Notes: generated by a model not told the origin, from the letters alone. A DNA stretch of 64,000 nt from Chlorogloeopsis fritschii (GCF_043099315.1 NZ_CP170746.1), one strand, 5' to 3'. Positions 34,801 to 42,131 are shown, numbered from the stretch's first letter. Program-made: numbers and translations.

Positions 34801-35669
34801 TTTTCTCGACTTGTCAGTATGACGCAGCTTTGATGTGCTGTCTCTCCAATTTGCTGAAAAAATTGTCCGTAATCTTCATATCCAGCTTGGTAATGCCCGG
34901 TGCGATCGCCACTTGCCAGAATCGATTCTGCATTGTCTAATACCACAAGCGTGCGATGCGATCGCAAGTGTGCCATAAATTGAGAAATCAGTACGGGCGT
35001 AGGAACTTGTTTGGATATATCCCCTAAATTTTCTGATAAGTTAACAGGTTGCCCGTCGGCAAAAAACTGAAGTAAATTACTCAACAATTCTCTCAGTAGC
35101 GGGCTGTTGCGAAGACTCCGCCAGACTACAAACTCAAACTGCTCTTGAATCTGTTGTGCTAACTTCACTGCTAAAGAAGTCTTGCCTATGCCACCCATCC
35201 CTAACAAAGCAATCAATCGGCAGCGATCGCTAACTACCCAATACTCTAATTTACTCAGCTCCTCCTTACGTCCGAAAAAAATCGAGACATCAATAGCCTC
35301 ACCCCAATCTACTTTATTTTGAATTTCTCCCCTGCTTCCTATCTCCGCGTCTGTGTGTCTCCGTGTCTCCGTGTCTCCTTGATTCCCCGCGTCTCCACTT
35401 CCCACTCTCACAAAATCGCTTTTCGTCAGTTCCAACCCAAAAGCTCTAAAGAAGTACTCAAGGGTTTGCTTATCAACTCCTTCTTCCCTTGCTAAAACTT
35501 TGGAGACAGTAAAGGGAGCAAGTTGAGTACGGTAGCTTAACTCTTCCAGAGTTAATTTAGCTCCGTCATTTTCTAAAATCTCTGCTTGATGCCTAGCTGC
35601 TTGCAGCTTCTTCCATCCTTGGAGACTGAGAATAACACCACGTCTGCGTCTTTGCTTGTGCACTTCCAT
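31845..35669 (-). CDS. NB-ARC / WD40-repeat protein with N-terminal helix-turn-helix
   Basis: The 1274-aa NLR-like STAND protein is cytosolic. The N-terminal about 90 residues resemble the helix-turn-helix found on cyanobacterial NACHT/NB-ARC-WD40 proteins (LTLEELSYRTQLAPFTVSKVL). The NB-ARC ATPase has P loop GMGGIGKTS (about 160) and Walker B TLVVLDNAE. A pentapeptide-like segment (about 575-610) is followed by 14 WD40 repeats, enough for two seven-bladed propellers. Two blades contain in-frame insertions encoded by dispersed repeats (IPPSPPFIRGVGG, and a longer relative), placed in surface loops. Such proteins are thought to sense ligands by the propeller and oligomerise; in other bacteria NLR-like STAND proteins defend against phages. 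No effector domain other than the helix-turn-helix is seen. Confidence 0.93.
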   Translation of the reverse strand: MEVHKQRRRRGVILSLQGWKKLQAARHQAEILENDGAKLTLEELSYRTQLAPFTVSKVLAREEGVDKQTLEYFFRAFGLELTKSDFVRVGSGDAGNQGDTETRRHTDAEIGSRGEIQNKVDWGEAIDVSIFFGRKEELSKLEYWVVSDRCRLIALLGMGGIGKTSLAVKLAQQIQEQFEFVVWRSLRNSPLLRELLSNLLQFFADGQPVNLSENLGDISKQVPTPVLISQFMAHLRSHRTLVVLDNAESILASGDRTGHYQAGYEDYGQFFQQIGETAHQSCVILTSREKPQEIVALEGETLPARSLQLSGLSAIAAQELVRTKSFFYSCDSRCQELIQHYAGNPLALKIIATTIQELFNGDIAEFLAQDTKVFGSIYELLTQQFNRLSALEKDLIYWLAINREPVNLMELRTDLVLPIPAMNLLEALESLARRSLIEKISVPNSPVQFTLQPVVMEYVTDHFIQQVCAEIEQWGTDEKCLFNSYALMKATAKDYIRAAQTKLILQPVIEQLLLLVRNKQAIATLLAQITNQLREQTFKTWQQENQKQENKPIIPTSSLLGEPGYTGGNIINLLSYLQIDLTGYDFSYLTIRQAYLQDTSLKQVNFAHANISQSVFAKTFSTAMDAAFSPDGKTIATTHTDGYIRLWDVVSSQPLMTYQGHLGIVWGVAFSPDGRMLATGGEDRTVKIWDINTGQCLKTFLGHSDGVRTVIYTLDGDKLISSSTDSTIRIWDTSTGECIKVLQGHTSGVWAVALSPIPPSPPFIRGVGGILASGSDDNTIKLWDITTGCCIETLQGHTDWIRSVAFSTQGLLASSSLDGAVRIWDVEKGICVEILEGHTNGVYTICFIGDGNILASSSLDRTVRLWDVSTGQCVRTLQGHTNAIYVNTVNPQGTLLVTGGDDFSLRLWDIASGECVRILKGRQNWLSSVIFSPVSHAGFAWVLASGGEDGIVRLWTPDGKPCSLGSHADFIFAVNFSPDGRILASGSADQTIRLWDVVNGQCMKVLHGHAGMVTSVTFSPDSRILASTSYDHTVKLWDVATGQLLHTFPEHITMSTAFSPDGKKLAVGSFDKTVRIWDLETKQCCQTFEGHDSWTWWVAFSPDGLLLATASSADRTIRLWDVKTGECIHILKGHQEWIWAIAFSPIPPSPTPVASSRETRPRRWLPFTRGVGGILASCSSDGTIKLWDVKTGECIATLTGHDTWVMSVDFSPEGNIIASGDGNAVIKLWDVQTQECIQTLRAERLYEGMNIYGVTGLTEAQKSTLLALGAVEQR
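32148..32235. repeat. Nested dispersed repeats inside WD40 gene
   Basis: A GATCCCCCC...GGGGGGATT element like the one at 33360-33402 is interrupted by a further 45 bp related to the GC-rich repeat at 28485-28645. The total stays in frame (28 residues in blade 13). Confidence 0.85.
33360..33402. repeat. GATCCCCCC...GGGGGGATC repeat inside WD40 gene
   Basis: A 43-bp palindromic element in the loop between strands of blade 4. With flanking bases it adds IPPSPPFIRGVGG in frame. Confidence 0.88.
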
Positions 35670-36080
35670 TGGCTTACAAGGCTAACGCCAAGTTGATATT
35701 AATTTTATTGGTTTTAAGGCAAGGTATGAAGTTGCCCTAAATTTTATACAACTTAACCGCTGCTAATTTCGATTTTGTCTGGATTTCCAAAGATTTCAAA
35801 CTTTTAGGTTGCTTGTAATTAACAAAACTTAACTTATAGCTTAACACCTTTATCTTTACTGGTGCAGAGCGAGGGGAAAGGACACACTGAAGGCATAAGA
35901 AGGCAGAGGGCAGTAGACACGTAGACGTGGAGCGGCTTCCAAAGGTAGTGGCGTATCCGTTGGTAGGCAGAGAGCAGCGCGCCCTTGCGGGTTAAGCGCG
36001 TTGTAGCGACTGCCCAGAGGCAGAAGGGAAGAAATTAGAACAAGGGGATAAGGATTTTTACTTAAAAAAGGAGAATTATT
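35670..36080. other. Intergenic repeat-derived region
   Basis: Upstream region of the WD40 gene. It holds GC-rich repeat debris (35880-36025) and one copy of CCTTTATCTTTACTGGT (35847) that recurs at 36312. No gene was seen. Confidence 0.55.
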
Positions 36081-36278
36081 ATGTTTGCAGCTATTGTTGT
36101 TTTGATTCGCAAGTATCTAGGTCAAAAAAAGTTCAATCAATTGCGTGGTAAATTAATAGCTTTACACGTTCAGATTATTACTCGTTTTTGCGATCGCTTT
36201 GCTATGGATCGCACTACTCGCCAACATCTGATTCGTTTAGCTCACGACAACGGTAAGCGGCTAGGCTTACTTGCATAA
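36081..36278 (+). CDS. Small hypothetical protein, 65 aa
   Basis: Basic protein with a hydrophobic start (MFAAIVVLIRKYLGQKKFNQ) and a helical, Arg/His-rich rest (ITRFCDRFAMDRTTRQHLIR). A strong ribosome site (AAAAAAGGAG, 8 nt before the ATG) supports translation. Function unknown. It lies just upstream of the divergent ndhK copy, and a 17-bp sequence is repeated before and after it, so it and ndhK may share control signals. Confidence 0.65.
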   Translation: MFAAIVVLIRKYLGQKKFNQLRGKLIALHVQIITRFCDRFAMDRTTRQHLIRLAHDNGKRLGLLA

Positions 36279-36482
36279 GCGAAATATCTAACTTAAGTTA
36301 GCATCTTAAAACCTTTATCTTTACTGGTATGTCTAAAAAAAGTGTCAGAAACTAGAGCTATCAGCAGAGGACACGGTGAGGTGGGGACATGGGGACACGG
36401 AGAATTGATCAGCACGTTCTTTCCCCTTGTCCTAGTTTCCTTCTGCCCTCTACCTTTTTACAACTTTTGGGAGACTCAAACG

Positions 36483-37175
36483 ATGACTGACACAATCATC
36501 AATCCCACAGAGCGTCCGCAAGTAACGCAACAATTATCTGAAAACATTATTTTAACTACTGTAGATGACCTTTACAACTGGGCGAAAATGTCTAGTTTGT
36601 ATCCCTTGATGTTTGGCACAGCTTGCTGTTTTATTGAGTTTATGTCTGCCTATGCTTCTCGTTTTGACATGGAGCGATTTGGGATGATTCCCCGTACTAC
36701 TCCCAGGCAAGCAGATTTAATTATCACCGCAGGTACTGTGACGATGAAATATGCTCCTACTTTGGTGCGAATTTACGAACAAATGGCAGAACCAAAGTAT
36801 GTGATGGCAATGGGAGCTTGCACAATAACGGGCGGTATGTTTAGCGTCGATTCTCCCACGGCTGTTCGTGGTGTGGATAAGTTAATACCTGTTGATGTCT
36901 ATATACCGGGATGTCCGCCTAGACCAGAGGCAGTGATTGATGGAATAATTAAGCTGCGTAAAAAAATTGCTAATGAAAGCATCCAAGAGCGGCAGGTAAC
37001 TCAACAAACTCACCGTTACCACAGTATTTCTCACCAAATGAAGGTAGTATCTCCAATTAACGATGGGCAATATTTGAAAATTCCTCAAAGAGAGGCTCCA
37101 CCTAAGGAGTTAATAGAAGCAGTGGGATTGCCATTACCTTTGTTACAACAAGAAACTATTACCGAGGAAGTATAA
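36483..37175 (+). CDS. ndhK: NdhK-like NAD(P)H-quinone oxidoreductase subunit (divergent, solitary)
   Basis: From MTDTIINPTERP; the upstream frame from 36342 is repeat-encoded. The 230 residues hold all four Cys ligands of the N2 [4Fe-4S] cluster: the CC pair in FGTACCFIEF, the Cys in GACTITGG and the Cys in PGCPPRPE. RQADLIITAGTVTMKYAPTL is typical of NuoB/NdhK. Compared with the usual cyanobacterial NdhK it differs in conserved places (SLYPLMFGTACCFIEFMSAY) and is not followed by ndhJ or preceded by ndhC. It may replace NdhK in some NDH-1 complexes; a second ndhK (psbG2) is known in Synechocystis. Confidence 0.9.
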   Translation: MTDTIINPTERPQVTQQLSENIILTTVDDLYNWAKMSSLYPLMFGTACCFIEFMSAYASRFDMERFGMIPRTTPRQADLIITAGTVTMKYAPTLVRIYEQMAEPKYVMAMGACTITGGMFSVDSPTAVRGVDKLIPVDVYIPGCPPRPEAVIDGIIKLRKKIANESIQERQVTQQTHRYHSISHQMKVVSPINDGQYLKIPQREAPPKELIEAVGLPLPLLQQETITEEV

Positions 37176-37180
37176 AAATC

Positions 37181-37263
37181 AGAACTTACGCATAAGTTAT
37201 GGAATAATAAACCGCAGAGGACACGGAGGAAAAAGGATTATAGAGGGATTTTGCGTAAGTCTT
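37181..37263. repeat. MITE-like element with AGAACTTACG termini (second copy)
   Basis: An 83-bp element starting AGAACTTACG and ending GCGTAAGTCTT, with interior CCGCAGAGG and TAGAGGGATTTT. It is the inverted relative of 27690-27781. Confidence 0.65.
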
Positions 37264-37343
37264 AAAAATAAGGGATGAAGTATAAAAAATGTAATTGTTC
37301 ATGTGGGTAATTTGCGGTAAAAACTTAACACTTCATTCTTTTC

Positions 37344-37772
37344 ATGATTAATATTGCCTTGGCAAAATCGGATGCAGAAATTGAGCTTTGTTTTCCAGTC
37401 ATACAAATGCTTCGCCCCCATCTCAACCCAAGCAATTTTGTCAGCCGCATTAGGCGACAAGAACAGCAAGGCTACCAGCTTGTTTATCTTGAAGTTGGGG
37501 AAAGCATCAAAGCCGTCACAGGTTTTAGAATTTCTGAAAGTCTAGCTTGGGGTAAGTTTTTATATGTGGATGATTTGGTGACGAATGAGAGCGATCGCTC
37601 TCAAGGTTACGGCTCGGCTCTATTTAATTGGCTGCTAGACTATGCCAAATCCCAAGCTTGCGAACAGCTACACCTGGATTCGGGCGTTCAACGCTTTGCT
37701 GCTCATCGTTTTTACTTCCAACAAAGGCTAGAAATTAGCAGTTTTCACTTTTCCATTCACTTAAGTCAGTAA
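37344..37772 (+). CDS. GNAT-family N-acetyltransferase
   Basis: The 142-aa protein has the GNAT core: strand AVTGFRISESLAWGKFLYVDDLV, then the acetyl-CoA loop SQGYGSALFNWLLDYA (R/Q-x-x-G-x-G/A) and the DSGVQRFAAHRFYFQQ block. It transfers acetyl from acetyl-CoA to an amine; the substrate is unknown. It is monocistronic. Confidence 0.88.
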   Translation: MINIALAKSDAEIELCFPVIQMLRPHLNPSNFVSRIRRQEQQGYQLVYLEVGESIKAVTGFRISESLAWGKFLYVDDLVTNESDRSQGYGSALFNWLLDYAKSQACEQLHLDSGVQRFAAHRFYFQQRLEISSFHFSIHLSQ

Positions 37773-37887
37773 CACACCTGCAAATTTTGAGGCGTGGTTG
37801 GAAAATTTTTGATGGGATGCGATCGCACCATCGTCGGAACAAACAGCAGATTGTACAGTCACAAGCCCTAAAATCTAAAACTGCGAG

Positions 37888-39309
37888 ATGAAGACTTTTT
37901 GTGGAGTTGCCATCATCCTTGGTGCGATCGCTATTGTGGGAGCTAATCCTCTGTTGGCGAAAGTTGAAACACTCTCAAAACAGCGATCGCAAGTTCCAAC
38001 AAAATCTACAGTTCAAGCTCCAGGTTTCCGATTGCCCGCTCCCAGTGGTAGTTATGCAGTAGGCACAACGGCTTACTATCTGGTTGATTCCTCTCGCAAA
38101 GAAACCTATAGTGCAGAGATTTATAATTTACAGACACAAAAGCTTGCTACAACTCCACGAGCAACGGATAGTCGCGAGTTGATGGTCTTTATTTGGTATC
38201 CTGCTAAAAGTCAACCAAAAGCTAAAACAATTCCTTATATTTATAATTTACAGACACAAAAGCTTGCTACAACTCCACGAGCAACGGATAGTCGCGAGTT
38301 GATGGTCTTTATTTGGTATCCTGCTAAAAGTCAACCAAAAGCTAAAACAATTCCTTATATTGATGAAGGCTTTGCTCTCGCGACTGCTGAAAGTATGGGA
38401 GCAAATTTTGGTGTGTCGCCAGAGCAATTCGTGAAGTTAGTCACTCAAACTATTCAAACAAATGCTATTCCAAAAGCAGAGCTCGCTAATAAATTAAAAC
38501 GATATCCAGTTGTAATTTTCTCACCTGGTTTTGGAGCAACGCCTAAGTTATACACAATACAGCTTGAGCAGCTTGCAAGTTATGGTTATGTCGTTGTTGC
38601 AGTCAATCCCACCTATGAAGTACCAGTCTTATTTCCAGATGGGCAGGTGATTACTCAATCTTCCGTGTTTGATTTTTCATCTGCTAATAAACAAACCGAA
38701 CAACGAACCTTTAATCAGGCAGTAGCAATCAGGGCAAAGGATATTGTCTTTGTGCTGAATGAGTTAAACCGCCTCAATATCAAAGATCCGCAAAGACTTT
38801 TTACAGAACGTTTAGATTTAAGTCGAGTCGGTATTTTTGGACATTCTTTGGGTGGAGATACAGCAATTGAGGCGATGTGGCGCGATCGCCGCTTAAAAGC
38901 AGGCATCAATATAGACGGTGGGAGTTATGGTAAGCTTCTGAGCAGTGGCAACAAGGACAGTTTGAATCGTCCTTTTCTAGGGATATCTCATGATGGCGCG
39001 GATGATGCGTTGCGATTGTTTTATCAACGCCAAAAAAATAACGCTTACAGGCTGACTGTAAAGGGCAGCAAACACACCACATTTACGGATTTTGGGCTAA
39101 TTCTGCCAGCATTTTTAGCGCATTCGACAACCCAAGCACAATCGCAGATTCAGCAAGCGATCGGTTCCATTGATCCTCAACGAGCAGCTAAAATCGCCAG
39201 CGCCTACACATTAGCATTCTTCGACCAGTATCTGAAAAATAAGAGTAAACCTTTGCTGAGGAGGGCTTCACCTGAATATCCGGAAGTACTGATTGAATCT
39301 CGCAAGTAG
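37888..39309 (+). CDS. Exported alpha/beta hydrolase (PAF-acetylhydrolase-like) with internal duplication
   Basis: 473 aa with a signal peptide (VAIILGAIAIVGANPLLAK). The core shows RYPVVIFSPGFGA, nucleophile elbow GIFGHSLGGDTA (Ser) and a late His in KGSKHTTFTDF; the layout fits PAF-AH/dienelactone-hydrolase-like lipases. A 40-residue segment beginning YNLQTQKLATTPRATDSREL occurs twice in tandem, encoded by identical 120-bp copies. It includes a core strand (ELMVFIWYPAKS), so the duplication probably adds an extra strand or a loop. The original protein would be about 433 aa. Whether the present product folds is uncertain. Confidence 0.88.
   Translation: MKTFCGVAIILGAIAIVGANPLLAKVETLSKQRSQVPTKSTVQAPGFRLPAPSGSYAVGTTAYYLVDSSRKETYSAEIYNLQTQKLATTPRATDSRELMVFIWYPAKSQPKAKTIPYIYNLQTQKLATTPRATDSRELMVFIWYPAKSQPKAKTIPYIDEGFALATAESMGANFGVSPEQFVKLVTQTIQTNAIPKAELANKLKRYPVVIFSPGFGATPKLYTIQLEQLASYGYVVVAVNPTYEVPVLFPDGQVITQSSVFDFSSANKQTEQRTFNQAVAIRAKDIVFVLNELNRLNIKDPQRLFTERLDLSRVGIFGHSLGGDTAIEAMWRDRRLKAGINIDGGSYGKLLSSGNKDSLNRPFLGISHDGADDALRLFYQRQKNNAYRLTVKGSKHTTFTDFGLILPAFLAHSTTQAQSQIQQAIGSIDPQRAAKIASAYTLAFFDQYLKNKSKPLLRRASPEYPEVLIESRK
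38119..38361 (+). repeat. Perfect 120-bp tandem duplication
   Basis: Positions 38119-38238 and 38239-38358 are identical, and identity continues for 3 further bases. It is in frame (40 codons). Absence of any silent difference means a very recent event or an assembly error. Confidence 0.95.
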
Positions 39310-39360
39310 TGACGGCATAAGAAGTTGATAGCTAATATCTTCCACCCGTCCAATCTTACA

Positions 39361-39483
39361 CCAAGAAATAAATTTCTTGGCTCACACTCCAAGTCCACTA
39401 AAGTGAACTCAAATTGTTACAAACCAATGATTTTAGTCTTCTAAAGAGGACTTTTACTATTAGCCATAGGTTTCTAACCTATG
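39361..39483. repeat. Cluster of four short hairpin repeats
   Basis: Four palindromes in 123 bp: CCAAGAAATAAATTTCTTGG; AGTCCACTAAAGTGAACT (39391); AGTCTTCTAAAGAGGACT (39435); CATAGGTTTCTAACCTATG (39465). The two middle ones share the CTAAAG core and resemble the subterminal hairpins of IS200/IS605 or REP-like elements. It may be a remnant of such an element. Confidence 0.6.
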
Positions 39484-39651
39484 ACGATTTTCTTATTTTT
39501 AATAAACCGCAAAGACGCATAGAGCGCAAAGAAAAAAGAGAAATGAAGGAGATATCATGATGAATCATGAGAAGGGACATCAGAATTTCACTCTACAAGA
39601 AATATATTTTATGTTTAAGATAATTTTATAGCAATCAAGAAATTGATATTT

Positions 39652-40299
39652 ATGTTAAAGAAATTTCAACAAATAAAAACGCTTATAAATTACAAAAACT
39701 CAGAGAATTTGGGAGATTTTGCTATCCTCAAATCTGAGCTTTTGGGTGCTAACATTAATCCCGATGTCGTAGCAAAATTGCAACAAGTAGTAGGATACCA
39801 TCCTTCAATTGATTTAGAAAAATTGAGCCAATATCCTCAAGATACTTTTGGACGACAATATGCGGATCATATGAGAGAAAACAAGCTCAAGCCGCTGAAT
39901 GTTAGTTCTGAACTAGAGGATGTAGCCAAACGCAATGTATTTGCGCTCCGATATGTGGTTACCCATGATATTTTTCATGTTTTGTTAGGCTTTGACACTA
40001 GTTATGCTGGAGAAATTGGTGTTCTTGCTTTTGCTGCCGAGCAAAACTATAGTAAATCATTAAAAATTAGCTTGTGGTTTGCTAAATTGCTTTATCCTAT
40101 CCTAGTCCCCCGGCAAATCAAAGCGATTTTTAGTAATTTGAAAAAAGGACAAGAATTGGGTAAAAAAGCAGAATTTTTATTGGTATTTCGTTTTGAAGAA
40201 CACTGGCAAGAACCTATTGAAGAAGTTAGGAACAGGTTAGGATTACCGCCAATCCCATTGATGTCAAAGTCATTTACTACAAGTAGCCCCTTCGCTTAG
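39652..40299 (+). CDS. COQ4-family protein
   Basis: The start is at MLKKFQQIK. The protein is 215 aa, with the metal-binding signature HDIFH...E (His105, Asp106, His109 and Glu121: HDxxHx11E) that defines COQ4. Other matches are TFGRQYADHM and FRFEEHWQEPIEEVR. Mitochondrial and bacterial COQ4 act in ubiquinone synthesis (ring C1 decarboxylation/hydroxylation); cyanobacteria make plastoquinone instead, so this protein may work in another quinone or lipid-headgroup reaction. There is no signal peptide. The upstream 340 bp are repeat DNA. Confidence 0.88.
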   Translation: MLKKFQQIKTLINYKNSENLGDFAILKSELLGANINPDVVAKLQQVVGYHPSIDLEKLSQYPQDTFGRQYADHMRENKLKPLNVSSELEDVAKRNVFALRYVVTHDIFHVLLGFDTSYAGEIGVLAFAAEQNYSKSLKISLWFAKLLYPILVPRQIKAIFSNLKKGQELGKKAEFLLVFRFEEHWQEPIEEVRNRLGLPPIPLMSKSFTTSSPFA

Positions 40300-40733
40300 T
40301 TACAAATTAATAATTAATATCCCCATGAATGACTTTAGGGGCTTGAAGCAACGAAGCCGTAAATACTCGTGCTGCGCGTCTCAAAATATATTTTTTAATT
40401 TTTAATTGGAGCGAAGCGACGATCGCCTGTGTATTGGTAATGAAACTAGAATGATTTTATTCGCTTTTCCCCTTCTGCCCCACCGAACTTCTGAGCCTCC
40501 TTGTGGAGGAACTAAGTCGCAAAGCGACAGGCTGCGCGGTAAGCGCAGCCATGCCCGCAGGGTTTTACGCTAACGGCGGTAGACACAGAGCGGATAAACG
40601 CAAAGTAGCCTCCACACTCTTAGGGGAAGTCGCTATGGCGCCTACAGATTTCTCTCTGCCTCCTGCCTTCTACTTATCACTTGTTTACAAATATTTTTCA
40701 TAGTTTGGTGATATTTTGTTTACATTTTTTTTG
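40300..40733. other. Intergenic repeat-rich region
   Basis: Contains AGCGAAGCGACGATCGCC and GCGGTAAGCGCAGCCATGCCCGCAG-type GC-rich repeat words (about 40320-40640). A 66-codon open frame on the plus strand (40503) is composed of these repeats and is not regarded as a gene. It ends at the Yfr1-like RNA. Confidence 0.6.
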
Positions 40734-40735
40734 CC

Positions 40736-40827
40736 AAGTTTGGTAAAATTGCTGAAAGCAAACTTTAAATATGCTCCTCACACCACACCGCCGCTCTCTT
40801 GTGTGCTAAAGGCAAGGGAGCTTTTTT
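40736..40827 (+). ncRNA. Yfr1-like small RNA
   Basis: Architecture as in the cyanobacterial Yfr1 RNA. A 5' stem AAGTTTG/CAAACTT (40736-40765, with an alternative inner stem TTGCT/AGCAA) is followed by an unpaired pyrimidine/adenine-rich stretch including CTCCTCACACCACACC (40774-40789). A terminator stem GCTCTCTTG/CAAGGGAGC with one G-U pair and six Ts ends it. The Yfr1 core is ACTCCTCACAC; here its first base is G. If TAAAAT at 40744 is the -10 box, the RNA would start near 40756 and be about 70 nt, the usual size. Yfr1 pairs with mRNAs of outer-membrane proteins in Prochlorococcus. Confidence 0.7.
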
Positions 40828-41043
40828 ATTGGCTATCATGAGAAATACATATATCTTGCTTGACATCAAATGGATTGTGACAATTAGTTAACTGTCTATT
40901 GTCAGTATTGCTTTGTAATGAATAAATTACTCAAGACGTTGAGTTAAAGCCCAAATCAAATTACCACCTGGGCAAGCTTCAAATTAAATCTAAAACAATT
41001 AATATATTCAATCATTGGCTTTTTAAAGTTGCTAATCAAGCCT

Positions 41044-42000
41044 ATGTCCCAAAGTCCGCTAATTTCTCAGCAACAGCAAAGTGACACACAAGCATCACTC
41101 TTGCCACCAGTGACAGAAGAAACAATCAACAGGGCAATAGAGGGTATCGCCTATGCCCGCGATCGCCATGCCAATGAGATGATTCGTCAAGCACTATTGT
41201 CACAGGAAACTGTTGCTGAAGGTGGTTCGGAACGCAAAATCAGCGGTGAATTGCGGCGAAGAGTGCTGCGAACTTTGATTCACGCTCTGTTTCGAGTCAA
41301 GGTAGAGTTTCCAGAACAGATTCCCACAACCCCAGCTTTGGTTGTAGCTAATCACCTTAACCACATCGATCCATTTCTGTTGCTGTCGGAGTTACCAGCG
41401 CATCCTTACTATCACATCTTAGGTGATGCTCGCACGCTGTATAACCAATGGTGGAAGCGTCAATTTCTTAGACTTGCAAAAGGAGTCATACCTATAGAAC
41501 GTGTATGGAAAGAAGAACTAGCTGTAATTGAAGCTGCAAAAGCCGGGCGAGACGATTTGACTGAATTAGCAACAAATATTCAAAAATACGTTCCTCAAGG
41601 TAACTCTATTGAGACTTTACGACGTGTAGATCGCATCGCCCAAAACATTTTTGCTCGTGGCGAGGGAATTATTTTGTTTCCAGAGGGAAGACTTGGCAAT
41701 CTAGAAGGGCAGTTGTCTGTTCCCCTCAAACGTGGTGCTGCAATTTACGCTTTACGTTCTGGAGTACCGATTTTACCTGTAGCACTGATTGGGACTCAAG
41801 ACTTGTATTTTCGCAAACAATTAACCGTCCGTATTGGCAAACCATTAGTATTTCCCCAATCTAGCCGCCCAAAAGCACAAGAATCACAGAAAGCCACTGA
41901 TGAACTAGAAGCGGCACTCATCGAACTTTTGCCTACAGATTATCGAGAACCAGAAGAACCAAAGTTGTTAAATCACTTTCTCAATCATATGTTTTGGTAG
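41044..42000 (+). CDS. 1-acyl-sn-glycerol-3-phosphate acyltransferase-like (PlsC family)
   Basis: The start is at MSQSPLISQ; about 318 aa. PlsC motifs are visible: NHLNHIDPFLLL (HX4D, near 103-114) and FPEGRLGN, then PILPVALIGTQDLYF. The N-terminal 70 residues and C-terminal tail are longer than in minimal PlsC. It transfers acyl chains to lysophosphatidic acid or a related acceptor at the membrane. It precedes recA by about 130 bp on the same strand, with no visible terminator between. Confidence 0.88.
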   Translation: MSQSPLISQQQQSDTQASLLPPVTEETINRAIEGIAYARDRHANEMIRQALLSQETVAEGGSERKISGELRRRVLRTLIHALFRVKVEFPEQIPTTPALVVANHLNHIDPFLLLSELPAHPYYHILGDARTLYNQWWKRQFLRLAKGVIPIERVWKEELAVIEAAKAGRDDLTELATNIQKYVPQGNSIETLRRVDRIAQNIFARGEGIILFPEGRLGNLEGQLSVPLKRGAAIYALRSGVPILPVALIGTQDLYFRKQLTVRIGKPLVFPQSSRPKAQESQKATDELEAALIELLPTDYREPEEPKLLNHFLNHMFW

Positions 42001-42131
42001 CTGATAGCAATATTGGCAAGCGCACGCTAAACTATGTAGCGGTTAGCGGCAATAAAATGTCAAAATAGTATATCTGTTCTATTCAAACTTCCCAAGCAAC
42101 ACTCCTTAAATCCGTATAGTTAGAGGTAGCA

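Noticed and set aside
38119..38361. Frameshift or pseudogene in the hydrolase
   Set aside because: The duplicated segment is in frame and the rest of the gene is intact, so the gene is kept as coding.
40503..40703. 66-codon plus-strand frame
   Set aside because: Made of dispersed repeat sequence (GCGGTAAGCGCAGCC-like words); no ribosome site.
41990..42131. LexA-type SOS box before recA
   Set aside because: No sequence fitting the cyanobacterial LexA consensus was found in the leader.
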